Source of the DNA: CAZELM01 sp964512995 | GTDB taxonomy: Bacteria > CSSED10-310 | DNA length: 64,000 nt | NCBI GenBank assembly: GCA_964512995.1 | Contig: CAZELM010000003.1 | Coordinates: 103,830-167,829, forward strand | Direction: 5' to 3' | Notes under the pieces: generated by a model | What the model saw: the letters and a program-made list of their open reading frames with translations, nothing else | Told to the model about the DNA's origin: nothing | Databases searched by the model: none | Made by a program: the position numbers and the translations under genes | Shown: positions 1-9,059 of the stretch, in pieces | How the letters are laid out: each line of letters begins with the position of its first letter | Position numbering within the stretch: position 1 is the first letter of the stretch

Positions 1-449
1 AAGACATGAGGTTTGATTCCCATATTGGCTTTGGTGCGGAGTGTGTCATATTTGAGCTGCTTGATCATCAGATTTGTTTGAGGTAATGCGTTTATGTAAA
101 CGATAGATGTGATGATATAGGCGAAGGTTGCGAAAAGAAGAACGGGTGGCATCATTCGATGAATACTGATGCCACTTGCTTTCATAGCTGTAATCTCGCT
201 GTCGTGGGAAAATCTGCCGAATGTGACGAGCACAGCGAGAAGCACGCTCATTGGGATTGTCATCACGAGCAGATATGGCAGACTGAGAATCAACAGATAT
301 AGAGTCTCTTTTAAACTAACGCCTTTGGTAATGAACCAATCCATCAAACGTATAATAATGTTGGTCAACATTACAAAAGTGAAAACAAAAAGCCCCAAGC
401 AGAAGGGCGGGATTAACTCCTTGAAGATGTAACGATGAAGTATTTTCAC
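1..449 (-). CDS. LptF/LptG-family permease, N-terminal part (cut by window edge)
   Basis: I read this frame directly from the minus strand. It begins at a GTG (447-449) and stays open to the window edge, giving about 149 residues. The N-terminus (VKILHRYIFKELIPPF) followed by a hydrophobic helix, a second hydrophobic stretch near residues 55-75, and the FGRFSHDSEITAMKASGIS segment are typical of the YjgP/YjgQ family. These are the inner-membrane permease subunits that extract lipopolysaccharide for transport to the outer membrane. The C-terminal part is outside the window, so LptF cannot be told from LptG. It lies 66 bp downstream of the LapA-like gene, and LapA is also an LPS-assembly-linked family. 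Confidence 0.8.
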   Translation of the reverse strand, partial: MKILHRYIFKELIPPFCLGLFVFTFVMLTNIIIRLMDWFITKGVSLKETLYLLILSLPYLLVMTIPMSVLLAVLVTFGRFSHDSEITAMKASGISIHRMMPPVLLFATFAYIITSIVYINALPQTNLMIKQLKYDTLRTKANMGIKPHV

Positions 450-515
450 GTTAACCGGATTTTATAATTGTGCGGGATTTCATTCGGGATCAGTCCGCCA
501 ATAATGTTTCTGAAT

Positions 516-884
516 CTATTTTTTCCCAAGCGACTCATCTGAAATTGAAACGGGAAGATTTCTCAATGTATTCAATTCCTTTTCATGCTCCAAATTGATC
601 CGAGCCATTTCTTTGAGTTTCCGTTTCTGAATGCGGATAGTATTTAAACCAATTGCCCAAGCCAGAATAAATCCAACTCCAAAAGCACCATAAACAATTA
701 AGAACACTGAAACTTCACGAGGTTGACTCACCGTGTTGCCTTGCTCCGATGAGATTCGTTCTTCCCCGAGAAGCGAGTTCCCTTCAAAAAGGAAATTCAA
801 TCGCACTTTTTGCATATTGGCTGTAGCAAATAATGTAAAAAGGACAACAATAAGAAAACCAGAGAATACTTTTAGTAGTTTCAT
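516..884 (-). CDS. LapA-like (DUF1049) small membrane protein
   Basis: The product is 122 residues, with one hydrophobic helix at the extreme N-terminus (about 6-23) and a second at about 60-80, followed by a charged helix rich in Lys, Arg and Glu that could form a coiled coil. This is the arrangement of the LapA domain family, which in enterobacteria acts with LapB in regulating LPS synthesis. A GGAGG Shine-Dalgarno lies 7 nt upstream of the ATG. The start overlaps the stop of the upstream ATPase gene by 4 bp (ATGA), so the two are probably translationally coupled. The family call rests on topology and weak motif similarity. Confidence 0.6.
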   Translation of the reverse strand: MKLLKVFSGFLIVVLFTLFATANMQKVRLNFLFEGNSLLGEERISSEQGNTVSQPREVSVFLIVYGAFGVGFILAWAIGLNTIRIQKRKLKEMARINLEHEKELNTLRNLPVSISDESLGKK

Positions 885-1873
885 TCGCTATCCTCCGCTA
901 AGCGTTTGAGCCGCTGTCGGATATTTTTTTGAAAGTTGACGCCATCATCATTCTTTTTCCGGTAATCAGCACCTTTAATCAAAACGGTTTTACACATCTC
1001 GAACAGCCGGGACCGTAACCGAATACCAATTCGATCTTCAAGTGATTCCTCTCGTGAATATTTGTGATCCCTATATGTCGTGCTTTTTTTTGATTTCCGG
1101 TCGTTTTTCTTTTCATCATTTGGAGAGGATGTCTCAATAGGCACTGTGCCTGTTCGGGAGTTTGCAGTTGATGCGTCTGCTTGGGGATCATTGTTCTTTA
1201 CAGGGAAATCATCCGGATCATCATAAAAATTGGTCGTGATGATGGTTGGAAATAACCGATTATATCGATAGTTGAGTATATACATCAGAATATCACGTAC
1301 CCAGTCCGTTGTCTTCTCTGCGCCAAGTTCATCGAGAACCAGCAGTTCAGTATCGAGCAATGGCCGAATCACATGTTGTTCGGTCATTTGAGAATCGGCG
1401 TCGTAGGTTGCGCGGATATCCGTTAGCAATTCTCGAAAATCATAAAAAACACATCTGATTTTTTTATCTTCGATCAAGTAATTGATAATACCGACCGCAA
1501 GATGTGTCTTCCCCACCCCGGGGGGACCAACGAGCAGTAATCCTTTGTGATCCCCAGGAAATTCAATGAAGAATTTGCGGATTTCGTCTGTGATTCGCGT
1601 TAATTCCGGATTCCCGAGTGTTTTAAAATTGCCGATGGAACAATGTTTGTAACGAGCAGGAATTCGGGCCGCGAGGAGTAGCCTGTTTTTTTCCTCATTG
1701 ACATAACAGATACAGCGCCGACATTTTTTATGACCGTCAACCGTTGTGGTAATCCACGTCGTACCTTTACACTCCGGACACTCCCTATGCACCGTGCTGC
1801 TCCTTGGCTGAATCATGCAATAAATATGACCGGTTGTCTTTCCAAGGTCCCGTTTCGACCGCAGGAAGTCCAA
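881..1873 (-). CDS. DnaC/IstB-like AAA+ ATPase with N-terminal zinc ribbon
   Basis: The 330-residue product has a CxxC...CxxC zinc ribbon (C32, C35, C51, C54), Walker A GPPGVGKT at 116-123, Walker B LLVLDE at 177-182, sensor TTN at 213-215 and an arginine-rich RIGIRLRSRL segment at 281-290. This matches helicase-loader ATPases of the DnaC/DnaI type. Between the sensor and the arginine segment (about 218-278) there is a polar, low-complexity insertion that the family normally lacks. The start is TTG: AAGGAG lies 8 nt upstream, whereas the nearest downstream ATG (residue 20) has no such site. A helicase-loading role is inferred from family, and there is no dnaB next to it. Confidence 0.75.
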   Translation of the reverse strand: MDFLRSKRDLGKTTGHIYCMIQPRSSTVHRECPECKGTTWITTTVDGHKKCRRCICYVNEEKNRLLLAARIPARYKHCSIGNFKTLGNPELTRITDEIRKFFIEFPGDHKGLLLVGPPGVGKTHLAVGIINYLIEDKKIRCVFYDFRELLTDIRATYDADSQMTEQHVIRPLLDTELLVLDELGAEKTTDWVRDILMYILNYRYNRLFPTIITTNFYDDPDDFPVKNNDPQADASTANSRTGTVPIETSSPNDEKKNDRKSKKSTTYRDHKYSREESLEDRIGIRLRSRLFEMCKTVLIKGADYRKKNDDGVNFQKNIRQRLKRLAEDSE

Positions 1874-1909
1874 TCTATCATCTCCTTGAAAATAGAAAAA
1901 CTAAAAATA

Positions 1910-2701
1910 TTACCATGTTACGCATGAGGGATCGCAATTCTGATTGAGGTAAAAAAGTTGTTCCAGTCCGATTAAGATCAATTCAGGTTCGAAATGATGG
2001 ATCGTTTTCAAAAACGGAACAATCTGATATCCGATTCCACCGGTTGCTACAAGGACTGGGTTTCCTGAAATCATGTGTTGGATACGTGTAACGAGTCCCT
2101 CAATCAACGCACAATATCCCCAAAAAACACCAGACTGAATACAGGAAACAGTTGAGTGCCCGATCAGATGTTCCGGTTGCGAAAAAGGTAGCCGGGGAAG
2201 GAGGGAGGTCGAATGATGCAACGTATCATACATGGCTTTCACCCCCGGACATATCATGCCACCCTGAAAATGACCTTCTCCATCTATCACGGAAATTGTT
2301 GTAGCAGTCCCCATATCGATAACGATTACCGGGAATCCATAACGCTTTTTAGCCGCATACGCATTAACTAAACGATCAGCGCCGAGGTTTTGGGGCTTAT
2401 CATAATGTATCTTCATATCGATACGGATGCCGGGTCTGACGATGAAGGGTTCTTTTCCGCACAACATACGGGTCGATATATTCACTGGTTCTGATTGATC
2501 GGGAACAACGGATGATATCGCTATTCCATGAAGATCAGCAGCGGATATTTGGATGGAATGAATCAATTGATCGAAAACAAGAAAAAATTCATCTGCTGTT
2601 CGATTAGCCGCAGTAGACAATCGCCATGAGTGGATAACATGGCTGTCGTGGATGAGTCCAAAAGTGATGTTCGTGTTTCCAATATCAACCGCACCGATCA
2701 C
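1910..2701 (-). CDS. coaX: Type III pantothenate kinase
   Basis: CoaX phosphorylates pantothenate in the first step of coenzyme A synthesis and belongs to the acetate/sugar kinase-Hsp70 fold. The 263-residue product has DIGNTN at 6-11 (phosphate loop), GADR at 107-110 and DMGTATT at 129-135, followed by a GG(M)ICPG segment. These are the defining motifs of the family. Translation starts at GTG, 1 nt after the stop of birA, with AGGAGA upstream, so birA and coaX are co-translated. This pairing of birA with coaX is common in bacteria. Confidence 0.95.
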   Translation of the reverse strand: MIGAVDIGNTNITFGLIHDSHVIHSWRLSTAANRTADEFFLVFDQLIHSIQISAADLHGIAISSVVPDQSEPVNISTRMLCGKEPFIVRPGIRIDMKIHYDKPQNLGADRLVNAYAAKKRYGFPVIVIDMGTATTISVIDGEGHFQGGMICPGVKAMYDTLHHSTSLLPRLPFSQPEHLIGHSTVSCIQSGVFWGYCALIEGLVTRIQHMISGNPVLVATGGIGYQIVPFLKTIHHFEPELILIGLEQLFYLNQNCDPSCVTW

Positions 2702-2702
2702 G

Positions 2703-3461
2703 TTATCGCTCTCCTATAGCAAGAATATCACCGGATATGAATGCAGATTGAGATCGCTCTGTATCGATAAGCAGTCGCCCGTCAGAATCGATTCCTCTGC
2801 AATACCCGGTAATCGTCGATTGAGACGTCTGAAACGTTATCCGACGGTTTGTGATGATCGATCGTTTCGTCCATTGCGCGATCACGAATGTGGGCTGAGC
2901 CTCCCATTTCAGAAAATACTCAAATAATCGGTATCGGCACCAGTATGCAAGGTTTTGAATTTCTGGAGCTTGTGGTACCATAGAATTCAGTGTGGCTGCT
3001 GGAAAGATGGGTCGTTCAGGTATTCCGGAGAGATCCGAATTGACATTTATCCCTATTCCAGCCACTAATCGCGGATTTGTTCCGATGCTGCCTTGAACCA
3101 GAATTCCACCGACCTTTTGTTTGTCGATCAACAGATCATTCGGCCATTTCAAGCTTACGTGAGCAGCCGGACAGCAGTGTTCGATGGCATCTGCCGCTGC
3201 AAGACCGCATACAAAAGGGAAGAGATTCCAGTATTCTGTGGTACATAGTTTGAATAGAACACTCAGATATAATCCACCAACCGGGGAATGCCATTTCCGG
3301 TCATTCCTTCCATTTCCATGGGTTTGAATATTTGCCGAACAGGTCGTTCCGGATGGAGTCTGGCTGGAGTCAATCTCCAGGAGATACTGATTGGTAGATG
3401 GTATTTCATCCATATGATACCAGGGTGCAGTGATGAGTTCATTGAGTTTGAGGTCGTTCAT
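2703..3461 (-). CDS. birA: Biotin--[acetyl-CoA-carboxylase] ligase, no DNA-binding domain
   Basis: BirA activates biotin with ATP and attaches it to the biotin carboxyl carrier protein. In the 252-residue product I see STN at 22-24, the biotinyl-AMP loop as HGNGRNDRKW at 48-57, KWPND at 105-109 and KVGGIL at 116-121. The loop differs from the usual GRGRxGRxW and has Asn-Asp in the middle, but the key glycine, arginine and tryptophan are kept. There is no N-terminal winged helix, so it is a class I ligase without repressor function. The start overlaps the nadC stop by 4 bp (ATGA). Confidence 0.93.
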   Translation of the reverse strand: MNDLKLNELITAPWYHMDEIPSTNQYLLEIDSSQTPSGTTCSANIQTHGNGRNDRKWHSPVGGLYLSVLFKLCTTEYWNLFPFVCGLAAADAIEHCCPAAHVSLKWPNDLLIDKQKVGGILVQGSIGTNPRLVAGIGINVNSDLSGIPERPIFPAATLNSMVPQAPEIQNLAYWCRYRLFEYFLKWEAQPTFVIAQWTKRSIITNRRITFQTSQSTITGYCRGIDSDGRLLIDTERSQSAFISGDILAIGER

Positions 3462-4297
3462 TCAAGGTTCAGGGAGAGATCCAGGATACCTGCTGAGTGT
3501 GTAAGTGCACCCATGGAAATGAGATGAACTCCGGATTGCGCATAACGCAGGACAGATTGAGCGGTGATATTGCCGGAAGCTTCCAATAGAATTGTTGATC
3601 GAAATGCACGAATGATCGGTTCCATCTGCTCCAGAGACATGTTATCGAGTAACAAAGCATCCGCTCCTGCCTGAACAGCTTCCAGAGCTTCCTGATAACA
3701 TGTGACTTCAATTTGCACGAGAAGAGGATGTCTGCGAAATTGCCGAGCTGTTGAAACGGCTCGGGATATGCTGCCACAAGCTCTGATATGATTATCTTTG
3801 ATCAGAATTCCATCGCCGAGATTGATTCGATGATTATAACCACCCCCAACGCGGACTGCATATTTTTCCAATAGTCGTAATCCCGGGGTTGTCTTTCGTG
3901 TATCGACAATCCGGCATGGTGTGTCCTCGATTTGGTTGACGATGCGATGCGTAAAAGTGGCGATACCGGATAGATGCTGCAAAAAATTTAAAACTGTCCG
4001 TTCACCGGCAAGAATCGATCGAATTGGGCCTGAGATTCGAGCGATTATGTCTCTGGAGCCGACTGAGGATGTGTCTGGCTTCAGCGTTTCATAGCTAACG
4101 ATGGGATCGATCCGCGCAAAAATCGACTCCGCTAACCGTTGCCCTGCAAGTATGCCTTGCTCTTTTGCAATGATGGTGCCTTCTCCGCATAACGTTTCCG
4201 GTATCAATAGCTCCGTGGTGACATCTCCAAGACACAGATCTTCGTCGATTGCACGTTCGATCAGAGCCAGTATTTGAGGTGATTGAAAAAGGTTCAT
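3458..4297 (-). CDS. nadC: Nicotinate-nucleotide pyrophosphorylase (quinolinate phosphoribosyltransferase)
   Basis: NadC converts quinolinate and PRPP to nicotinate mononucleotide and CO2 in de novo NAD synthesis. The 279-residue length is normal. Visible family features are EDLCLGDVTTELLIP near the N-terminus, the RTVLNFLQHLSGIATFT helix, the RKTTPGLR loop, the KYAVRVGGGYNHR motif, IKDNHI, a VQIEVT strand and LLDNMS near the C-terminus. GGAG precedes the ATG. It is downstream of valS (12 bp gap) and overlaps birA, so valS-nadC-birA-coaX look like one transcription unit. Confidence 0.95.
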   Translation of the reverse strand: MNLFQSPQILALIERAIDEDLCLGDVTTELLIPETLCGEGTIIAKEQGILAGQRLAESIFARIDPIVSYETLKPDTSSVGSRDIIARISGPIRSILAGERTVLNFLQHLSGIATFTHRIVNQIEDTPCRIVDTRKTTPGLRLLEKYAVRVGGGYNHRINLGDGILIKDNHIRACGSISRAVSTARQFRRHPLLVQIEVTCYQEALEAVQAGADALLLDNMSLEQMEPIIRAFRSTILLEASGNITAQSVLRYAQSGVHLISMGALTHSAGILDLSLNLE

Positions 4298-4309
4298 GGG
4301 AAAACTCCG

Positions 4310-6949
4310 CTAACTCCCCAAAATTGACAATGCATGGCGGAGCTTGTCCTTTTTAGTCGTTAATTCTTCGGATATTCGCTTATTTTTGTCCAGAATTTCT
4401 TGTGGCGCTTTTTTCAAGAAGTCCTCATTGGATAGTTTTTGATTGATTTTTATCAATTCATTATCCACTTTCCTGATTTCCTTTTCCAATCGAGCAATCT
4501 CAGCCGGAACATCAACAATACCTTCCAGATTCAAAAAAACATCAATATTATCTGACGTAACGAAGGTTGCTCGGATTTCTGGGGGTATCGCTTCAATTTG
4601 AATCTCCAATCGGGAAAGACGGCACATGAACATGATCTGAGGTTTCATGAAACTCAATAAGTGCTGGAAAGTTGGAGTGGCTGTTGAGATTGTCGCCTCG
4701 ATTTCTACGGATGGACCAATCTGCATCTCAGCTCGCATTGTTCGAATGGCGGTAATGACTCGAAAAACCACTTCCGCTTGATCGGCATCATCCTTGAGTG
4801 CCAGACAAGAGGAGTTATCGTCGATCGGAGTTACCATGATGCTATCTGCGTTATCGAATAGAGAGTGCCAGATTTCTTCGGTGATGAATGGCATGAATGG
4901 GTGCAGCAATTGGAGTGAGTCTGTGAAGCATTTGACGAGTATTTGATGAACGATTTCTTGATGCTGGTGGGATGTCTTACCATACAGGATTGGCTTGGCG
5001 ATCTCTAAATACCAATCACAGAACTCATGCCAGATGAATCGATGGACTGCAATCGCAGCGTCATTGAACCGAAATTCTTCCAGATGATTTTTTATTTCAT
5101 CAGCAGCCACGGCCAATCGATAGATGATCCATTTGTCAGGTATTGTCAAATGACAATCTTCCGGGAATCGCGACAGCCGTTGTCGATCCGGACAATGGCT
5201 CAGGATCAGTTTCGCCGCGTTCCAGATCTTATTTGAAAAATTGCGCCCAACGTTCAGGCTGTCTTCAGAGAATAAAATATCCGATCCGCGAGGAGAGATC
5301 ATAATCATGCTGAAACGGAGCGCATCTGAGCCGACTTCGTCAATGATATCGAGCGGATCAGGAGAATTACCATATGATTTAGACATTTTTCGACCGGTAT
5401 TATCTCGGACAGTACCATGTAAATATACTTTTTCGAATGGCACTCTCCCCATAAACTCCAAACCGGCCATGATCATTCTGGATACCCAGAAGAAGATAAT
5501 TTCCGGCGCTGTTATGAGTGATTGGGTCGGATAGTACGTTTTAAGATCTTCGGTATTATCTGGCCACCCCAATGTGGAAAAAGGCCATAACCAACTTGAG
5601 AACCATGTATCCATAACATCAGGATCTTGTACCAGATGTGAACCTGAACATGTGGGGCAGACATGGGGATCATCCAGATAGGCTTGCACGTGGTGGCAGT
5701 CCACACATGTCCAGACCGGAATGCGATGCCCCCACCATAACTGACGGCTGATGCACCAATCCCGGATATTTTCCATCCAATGCAGATACACTTTGGTCCA
5801 CCGTTCCGGATAGAAGGTGACCTGTTTGTCCTCAACCGCACGAATGGCGGGTTGAGCAAGTGGTTTCATCCGAACGAACCATTGTTCCGATAAAAATGGT
5901 TCGACCACTGTGTTACAGCGATAGCAATATCCCATCCCACTTTGATAGTCATCGATTTTGACAAGCAAACCAGCAGATTTGAGGTTATCAACAACCGCGT
6001 GTCGGCATTCAAAACGATCCATTCCTCGGTAAGGAGTTCCGGCAGCCTCAGTCATAGTTCCAGTATCATCTATCACTAGAATGGGAGTCAGATGGTGACG
6101 TTTCCCTGCTTCGAAATCATTGGCGTCGTGGGCGGGAGTGATCTTTACTGCTCCAGTCCCAAATTCACGATCCACCATCTCGTCAGCAATAATCGGAATG
6201 GGACGATTTTGAAGCGGGAGTATGACCATTTTTCCGATAAGATGTTTATAGCGAATGTCTTCCGGGTGGACGGCAACTGCAACATCTCCAAGCATTGTTT
6301 CGGGGCGTGTTGTTGCAACACAGATATCACCTGGTTCATCCATTAAGGGATATCTGACATACCAAAGTTTGCCATTGGTTGTCCGATGCTCGACTTCTTC
6401 ATCCGAAATCGCAGTCCGGCAGCGAGGACACTGATTGACAATGTATTGCCCTTTATATATCAGATTTTTATCAAACAACCGTACAAAAACCTCCCGAACC
6501 GCACGAGATAAACCCGGATCCATGGTAAATCGTTCTCGATCCCAATCACATGAACAACCCAATTTTTTTAACTGCTGTATAATGATTCCACCATGCTTCT
6601 CTTTCCATTCCCAGGCTTTTTGGAGAAAGCCCACCCTCCCCAGTTGTTCCTTGGTCAATCCCTGTTGAGCGAGAAGCTGTTCCACCTTGTTTTGAGTGGC
6701 AATTCCCGCATGATCAGTTCCGGGTACCCATAACGTTTTATATCCTTGCATTCTTTTATAACGGATCAGAATGTCCTGAAGCGTATTATTCAGAACATGT
6801 CCGATATGAAGGATACCAGTCACATTGGGCGGAGGTATCATGATGGTATACGTTTGATTCGATTCCCCCCTCGGTTTGAACATTCCTTGAGACATCCAGG
6901 ACTCATACCATTTACGTTCCGCAGATTGAAAATCATATGAAGCCAACAT
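4310..6949 (-). CDS. valS: Valyl-tRNA synthetase
   Basis: This class I synthetase charges tRNA-Val. The HIGH motif appears in PPPNVTGILHIGH at about residues 39-51 and the KMSKS loop is intact (GRKMSKSYGNSPDP). The large editing insertion is present, and a cysteine-rich CVDC...CPTC segment lies before the catalytic core resumes. The C-terminus is a basic coiled coil, as in normal ValS. I place the start at the ATG at 6949 because GAGGG lies 7 nt upstream, giving 879 residues. An ATG 24 nt further upstream (6973) is open but has no ribosome-binding site. Confidence 0.95.
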   Translation of the reverse strand: MLASYDFQSAERKWYESWMSQGMFKPRGESNQTYTIMIPPPNVTGILHIGHVLNNTLQDILIRYKRMQGYKTLWVPGTDHAGIATQNKVEQLLAQQGLTKEQLGRVGFLQKAWEWKEKHGGIIIQQLKKLGCSCDWDRERFTMDPGLSRAVREVFVRLFDKNLIYKGQYIVNQCPRCRTAISDEEVEHRTTNGKLWYVRYPLMDEPGDICVATTRPETMLGDVAVAVHPEDIRYKHLIGKMVILPLQNRPIPIIADEMVDREFGTGAVKITPAHDANDFEAGKRHHLTPILVIDDTGTMTEAAGTPYRGMDRFECRHAVVDNLKSAGLLVKIDDYQSGMGYCYRCNTVVEPFLSEQWFVRMKPLAQPAIRAVEDKQVTFYPERWTKVYLHWMENIRDWCISRQLWWGHRIPVWTCVDCHHVQAYLDDPHVCPTCSGSHLVQDPDVMDTWFSSWLWPFSTLGWPDNTEDLKTYYPTQSLITAPEIIFFWVSRMIMAGLEFMGRVPFEKVYLHGTVRDNTGRKMSKSYGNSPDPLDIIDEVGSDALRFSMIMISPRGSDILFSEDSLNVGRNFSNKIWNAAKLILSHCPDRQRLSRFPEDCHLTIPDKWIIYRLAVAADEIKNHLEEFRFNDAAIAVHRFIWHEFCDWYLEIAKPILYGKTSHQHQEIVHQILVKCFTDSLQLLHPFMPFITEEIWHSLFDNADSIMVTPIDDNSSCLALKDDADQAEVVFRVITAIRTMRAEMQIGPSVEIEATISTATPTFQHLLSFMKPQIMFMCRLSRLEIQIEAIPPEIRATFVTSDNIDVFLNLEGIVDVPAEIARLEKEIRKVDNELIKINQKLSNEDFLKKAPQEILDKNKRISEELTTKKDKLRHALSILGS

Positions 6950-7117
6950 TCGCATTCCCTCGCTCAAATTCATTTGTTAATTTCGTGTGAATCCACCGAG
7001 TTGATTTTGTCAGTATGTTTCATTCACGGTTTATGTCGGAGTAAGCCAAACCCTGTATCCATTGTGTGATGTATGAGATGAACCGCTAGATTCAGATCAG
7101 ATATTTATATAAAGATG

Positions 7118-7918
7118 TCAATCCTCAGATTGCTCATCTCTGGAGATCAGATGGGCGGCTTCTTCTTTGATCATATCGATCTCACGTTGTATTAGTGTTT
7201 CTGCCAGTTGTGGTACTAAGTCCTGAATGACACCTTCAATAATCGTGGCCACCTGTGAAGGCAATGAAGAAAAATCGATGGATTCCAGGATTTTTCCCGC
7301 AACATCAGAAGCGATCCGTGGTGCCATATGTTTGGCCAGAGCATCGGTCAATAGGATTACATTTTCGTTCAGATAACTTTCAAAGATATCCATCAGAACA
7401 CGGGCACGCTGTTCAGGTGTTCCGGTTTGAGATTCATTGACTGCGGGTGTAACGATCTTGAGAGGTTCATTGGGTGGAGTCTGTTTTGGTTTTTCTTTGG
7501 ATTTAGGTGGCGTTTTGTGAGCTGTTTCTGAAGGTTGAGTCGATGGCAGGGAACTGCGCAGAATGTGATCAACCGCTCGTTTTAACTCTCGATTATCCAA
7601 GGGTTTGTACAAGATTCCATCGGCACCGAGTCCCTGTCCGTATGTGGAGTCAATGCTTTCGCCTCGATTGGCCATTAAGACAACAGGAATCGGATTTTTT
7701 CCGGGAAGTTCGGACATGGTTTTCACATCAGTCTGCAAATCAATTCCTGGAAAATTGACAGAGAGTAAGATAACATCCGGATTCAGCGTCTTGGCAAGTG
7801 ATAGGAGTTCCATACGGTTTCCGGCGGTAGAAACTTCGGTATTCGTATTCCGAAATATGATCTGTACGACCTTACGGATTGTAATACTCTCGTCCGCCAA
7901 AAGCAGCCGGGTTGGCAT
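7118..7918 (-). CDS. Degenerate CheY-like receiver domain protein with helical C-terminal domain
   Basis: The first 120 or so residues fit a receiver domain: acidic pair D9-E10 in LLLADESITIRK, a PDVILLSVNFPG strand and a conserved Lys in LYKP (K105). The residue at the phosphorylation position is serine (S53) and not aspartate, and the usual Thr/Ser after beta-4 is alanine, so it is probably not phosphorylated in the normal way. A Pro/Lys-rich linker (about 122-155) leads to a helical domain of about 100 residues that I do not recognise. The start at 7918 is chosen for its AGGAGG 6-7 nt upstream; an upstream GTG lies before that site. It is 53 bp downstream of the TPR protein. Confidence 0.75.
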   Translation of the reverse strand: MPTRLLLADESITIRKVVQIIFRNTNTEVSTAGNRMELLSLAKTLNPDVILLSVNFPGIDLQTDVKTMSELPGKNPIPVVLMANRGESIDSTYGQGLGADGILYKPLDNRELKRAVDHILRSSLPSTQPSETAHKTPPKSKEKPKQTPPNEPLKIVTPAVNESQTGTPEQRARVLMDIFESYLNENVILLTDALAKHMAPRIASDVAGKILESIDFSSLPSQVATIIEGVIQDLVPQLAETLIQREIDMIKEEAAHLISRDEQSED

Positions 7919-7971
7919 GTCATTCCTCCTATTCACAGCGATTCTATGCTCGTGCGATTAAAACGTTTCGA

Positions 7972-8736
7972 TCATGCCGATGGTTCTTCTTTGGGAGCAG
8001 GATGATTCCGATCAAGAGATTGGAGCCGCTTCTGACTATATCCCTTCCATGAACTATCCGGAAACTGATCCATTACTTCCTTATAAAGTTGCCGAGCTTT
8101 CTCCCATTGTTCCATCGCCTCATGCCGTTTGGCCATTTCATATTTCAATACATCTTTCAATTGAAAATCGGCATATTGGGTTTCTATTTTCTGAAGAGTG
8201 GTCAAGGATTCAGAATGTTTCCCCATGTTGGCCTGTGCCGTTGAAATAGCGAGCAGTGCAGATGGAACCAGAGGGTTCGTTGTGTTTCCGGCAATAAAAT
8301 TCTCCAATGTTTTTTGAGCTTCTTCAGATTGGCCGTCATTTAGAAGCGCTGTCCCGATCAGATACTGGGAATTGTCGCTTGCGGAAGTGCTTGGGAAATT
8401 ATCAGTGACTTCTTTCAGCGCATCAATCGCATTGGCAAGTGTTTTTGGATTGGTCTCTGGTTCTGCAGGCTCCTGTGATTGAGCAACATCAGATGAAAAG
8501 GCATTTTTATATATCTGAATTGCATTCCGGAATTTTCCGGATGCTTCTTCTTCTTTGGCTCGATTGTTCATCGTTACGAGCATGATAACTGCTCCGACAA
8601 CCACTACTCCGATACCAACATAACTCATAAAATCGCGGTATCTGTTAAAAAAAGCTGTAATTTTTCCGATTAAATCACTCGGTTCGTCCGTCGAAAGTTG
8701 GGTGTTGTTTTCTTTTTCCGGTTTAGATTTTGCCAT
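7972..8736 (-). CDS. YfgM-like membrane-anchored TPR protein
   Basis: The 254-residue product has a short basic cytoplasmic N-terminus, one membrane helix (about 38-57, GIGVVVVGAVIMLVTM) and then tetratricopeptide-like helical repeats (for example around WEKARQLYKEVMDQFP) facing the periplasm. This organisation resembles YfgM/YbgF-type proteins, which help SecYEG or periplasmic complexes. The ATG at 8736 follows GGAGG by 5 nt. An in-frame TTG four codons upstream is part of the ribosome-binding site and is rejected. Exact function is not known from sequence. Confidence 0.65.
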   Translation of the reverse strand: MAKSKPEKENNTQLSTDEPSDLIGKITAFFNRYRDFMSYVGIGVVVVGAVIMLVTMNNRAKEEEASGKFRNAIQIYKNAFSSDVAQSQEPAEPETNPKTLANAIDALKEVTDNFPSTSASDNSQYLIGTALLNDGQSEEAQKTLENFIAGNTTNPLVPSALLAISTAQANMGKHSESLTTLQKIETQYADFQLKDVLKYEMAKRHEAMEQWEKARQLYKEVMDQFPDSSWKGYSQKRLQSLDRNHPAPKEEPSA

Positions 8737-9059
8737 TCCATCCTCCAAACATCATTTACACATGCCAAGCAACAAGTTATGTAATCCATGCATTTTTATC
8801 GGACTGAGACAGATCTCTGTTTCAATATTACGTGGTCCGAATTGCCAATTCATCTGTTGGTCGGTTCTGTATCCGTAACATCAAATCGGTTGTCATCCTA
8901 GAGGAGCATTTCTTAAAAATCAAGACTTTAATATACTACTCTTCGCTTTAGATCAGATGTTACCGAAGATGATAAAGGGTATGATAATCGATCCCGGCAG
9001 CATTCGCAGCAAGTCAGAATCGAATTATATTGCCTGGGAAGTGTCGGATTGAACCTTTC
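8737..9059. other. Intergenic, no gene seen
   Basis: This 323-bp spacer lies between the end of the beta-helix gene and the start of the TPR gene, both on the minus strand. It must hold the promoter of the TPR gene, but I find no convincing -35/-10 pair, no RNA gene and no open frame with a ribosome-binding site. Confidence 0.5.
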
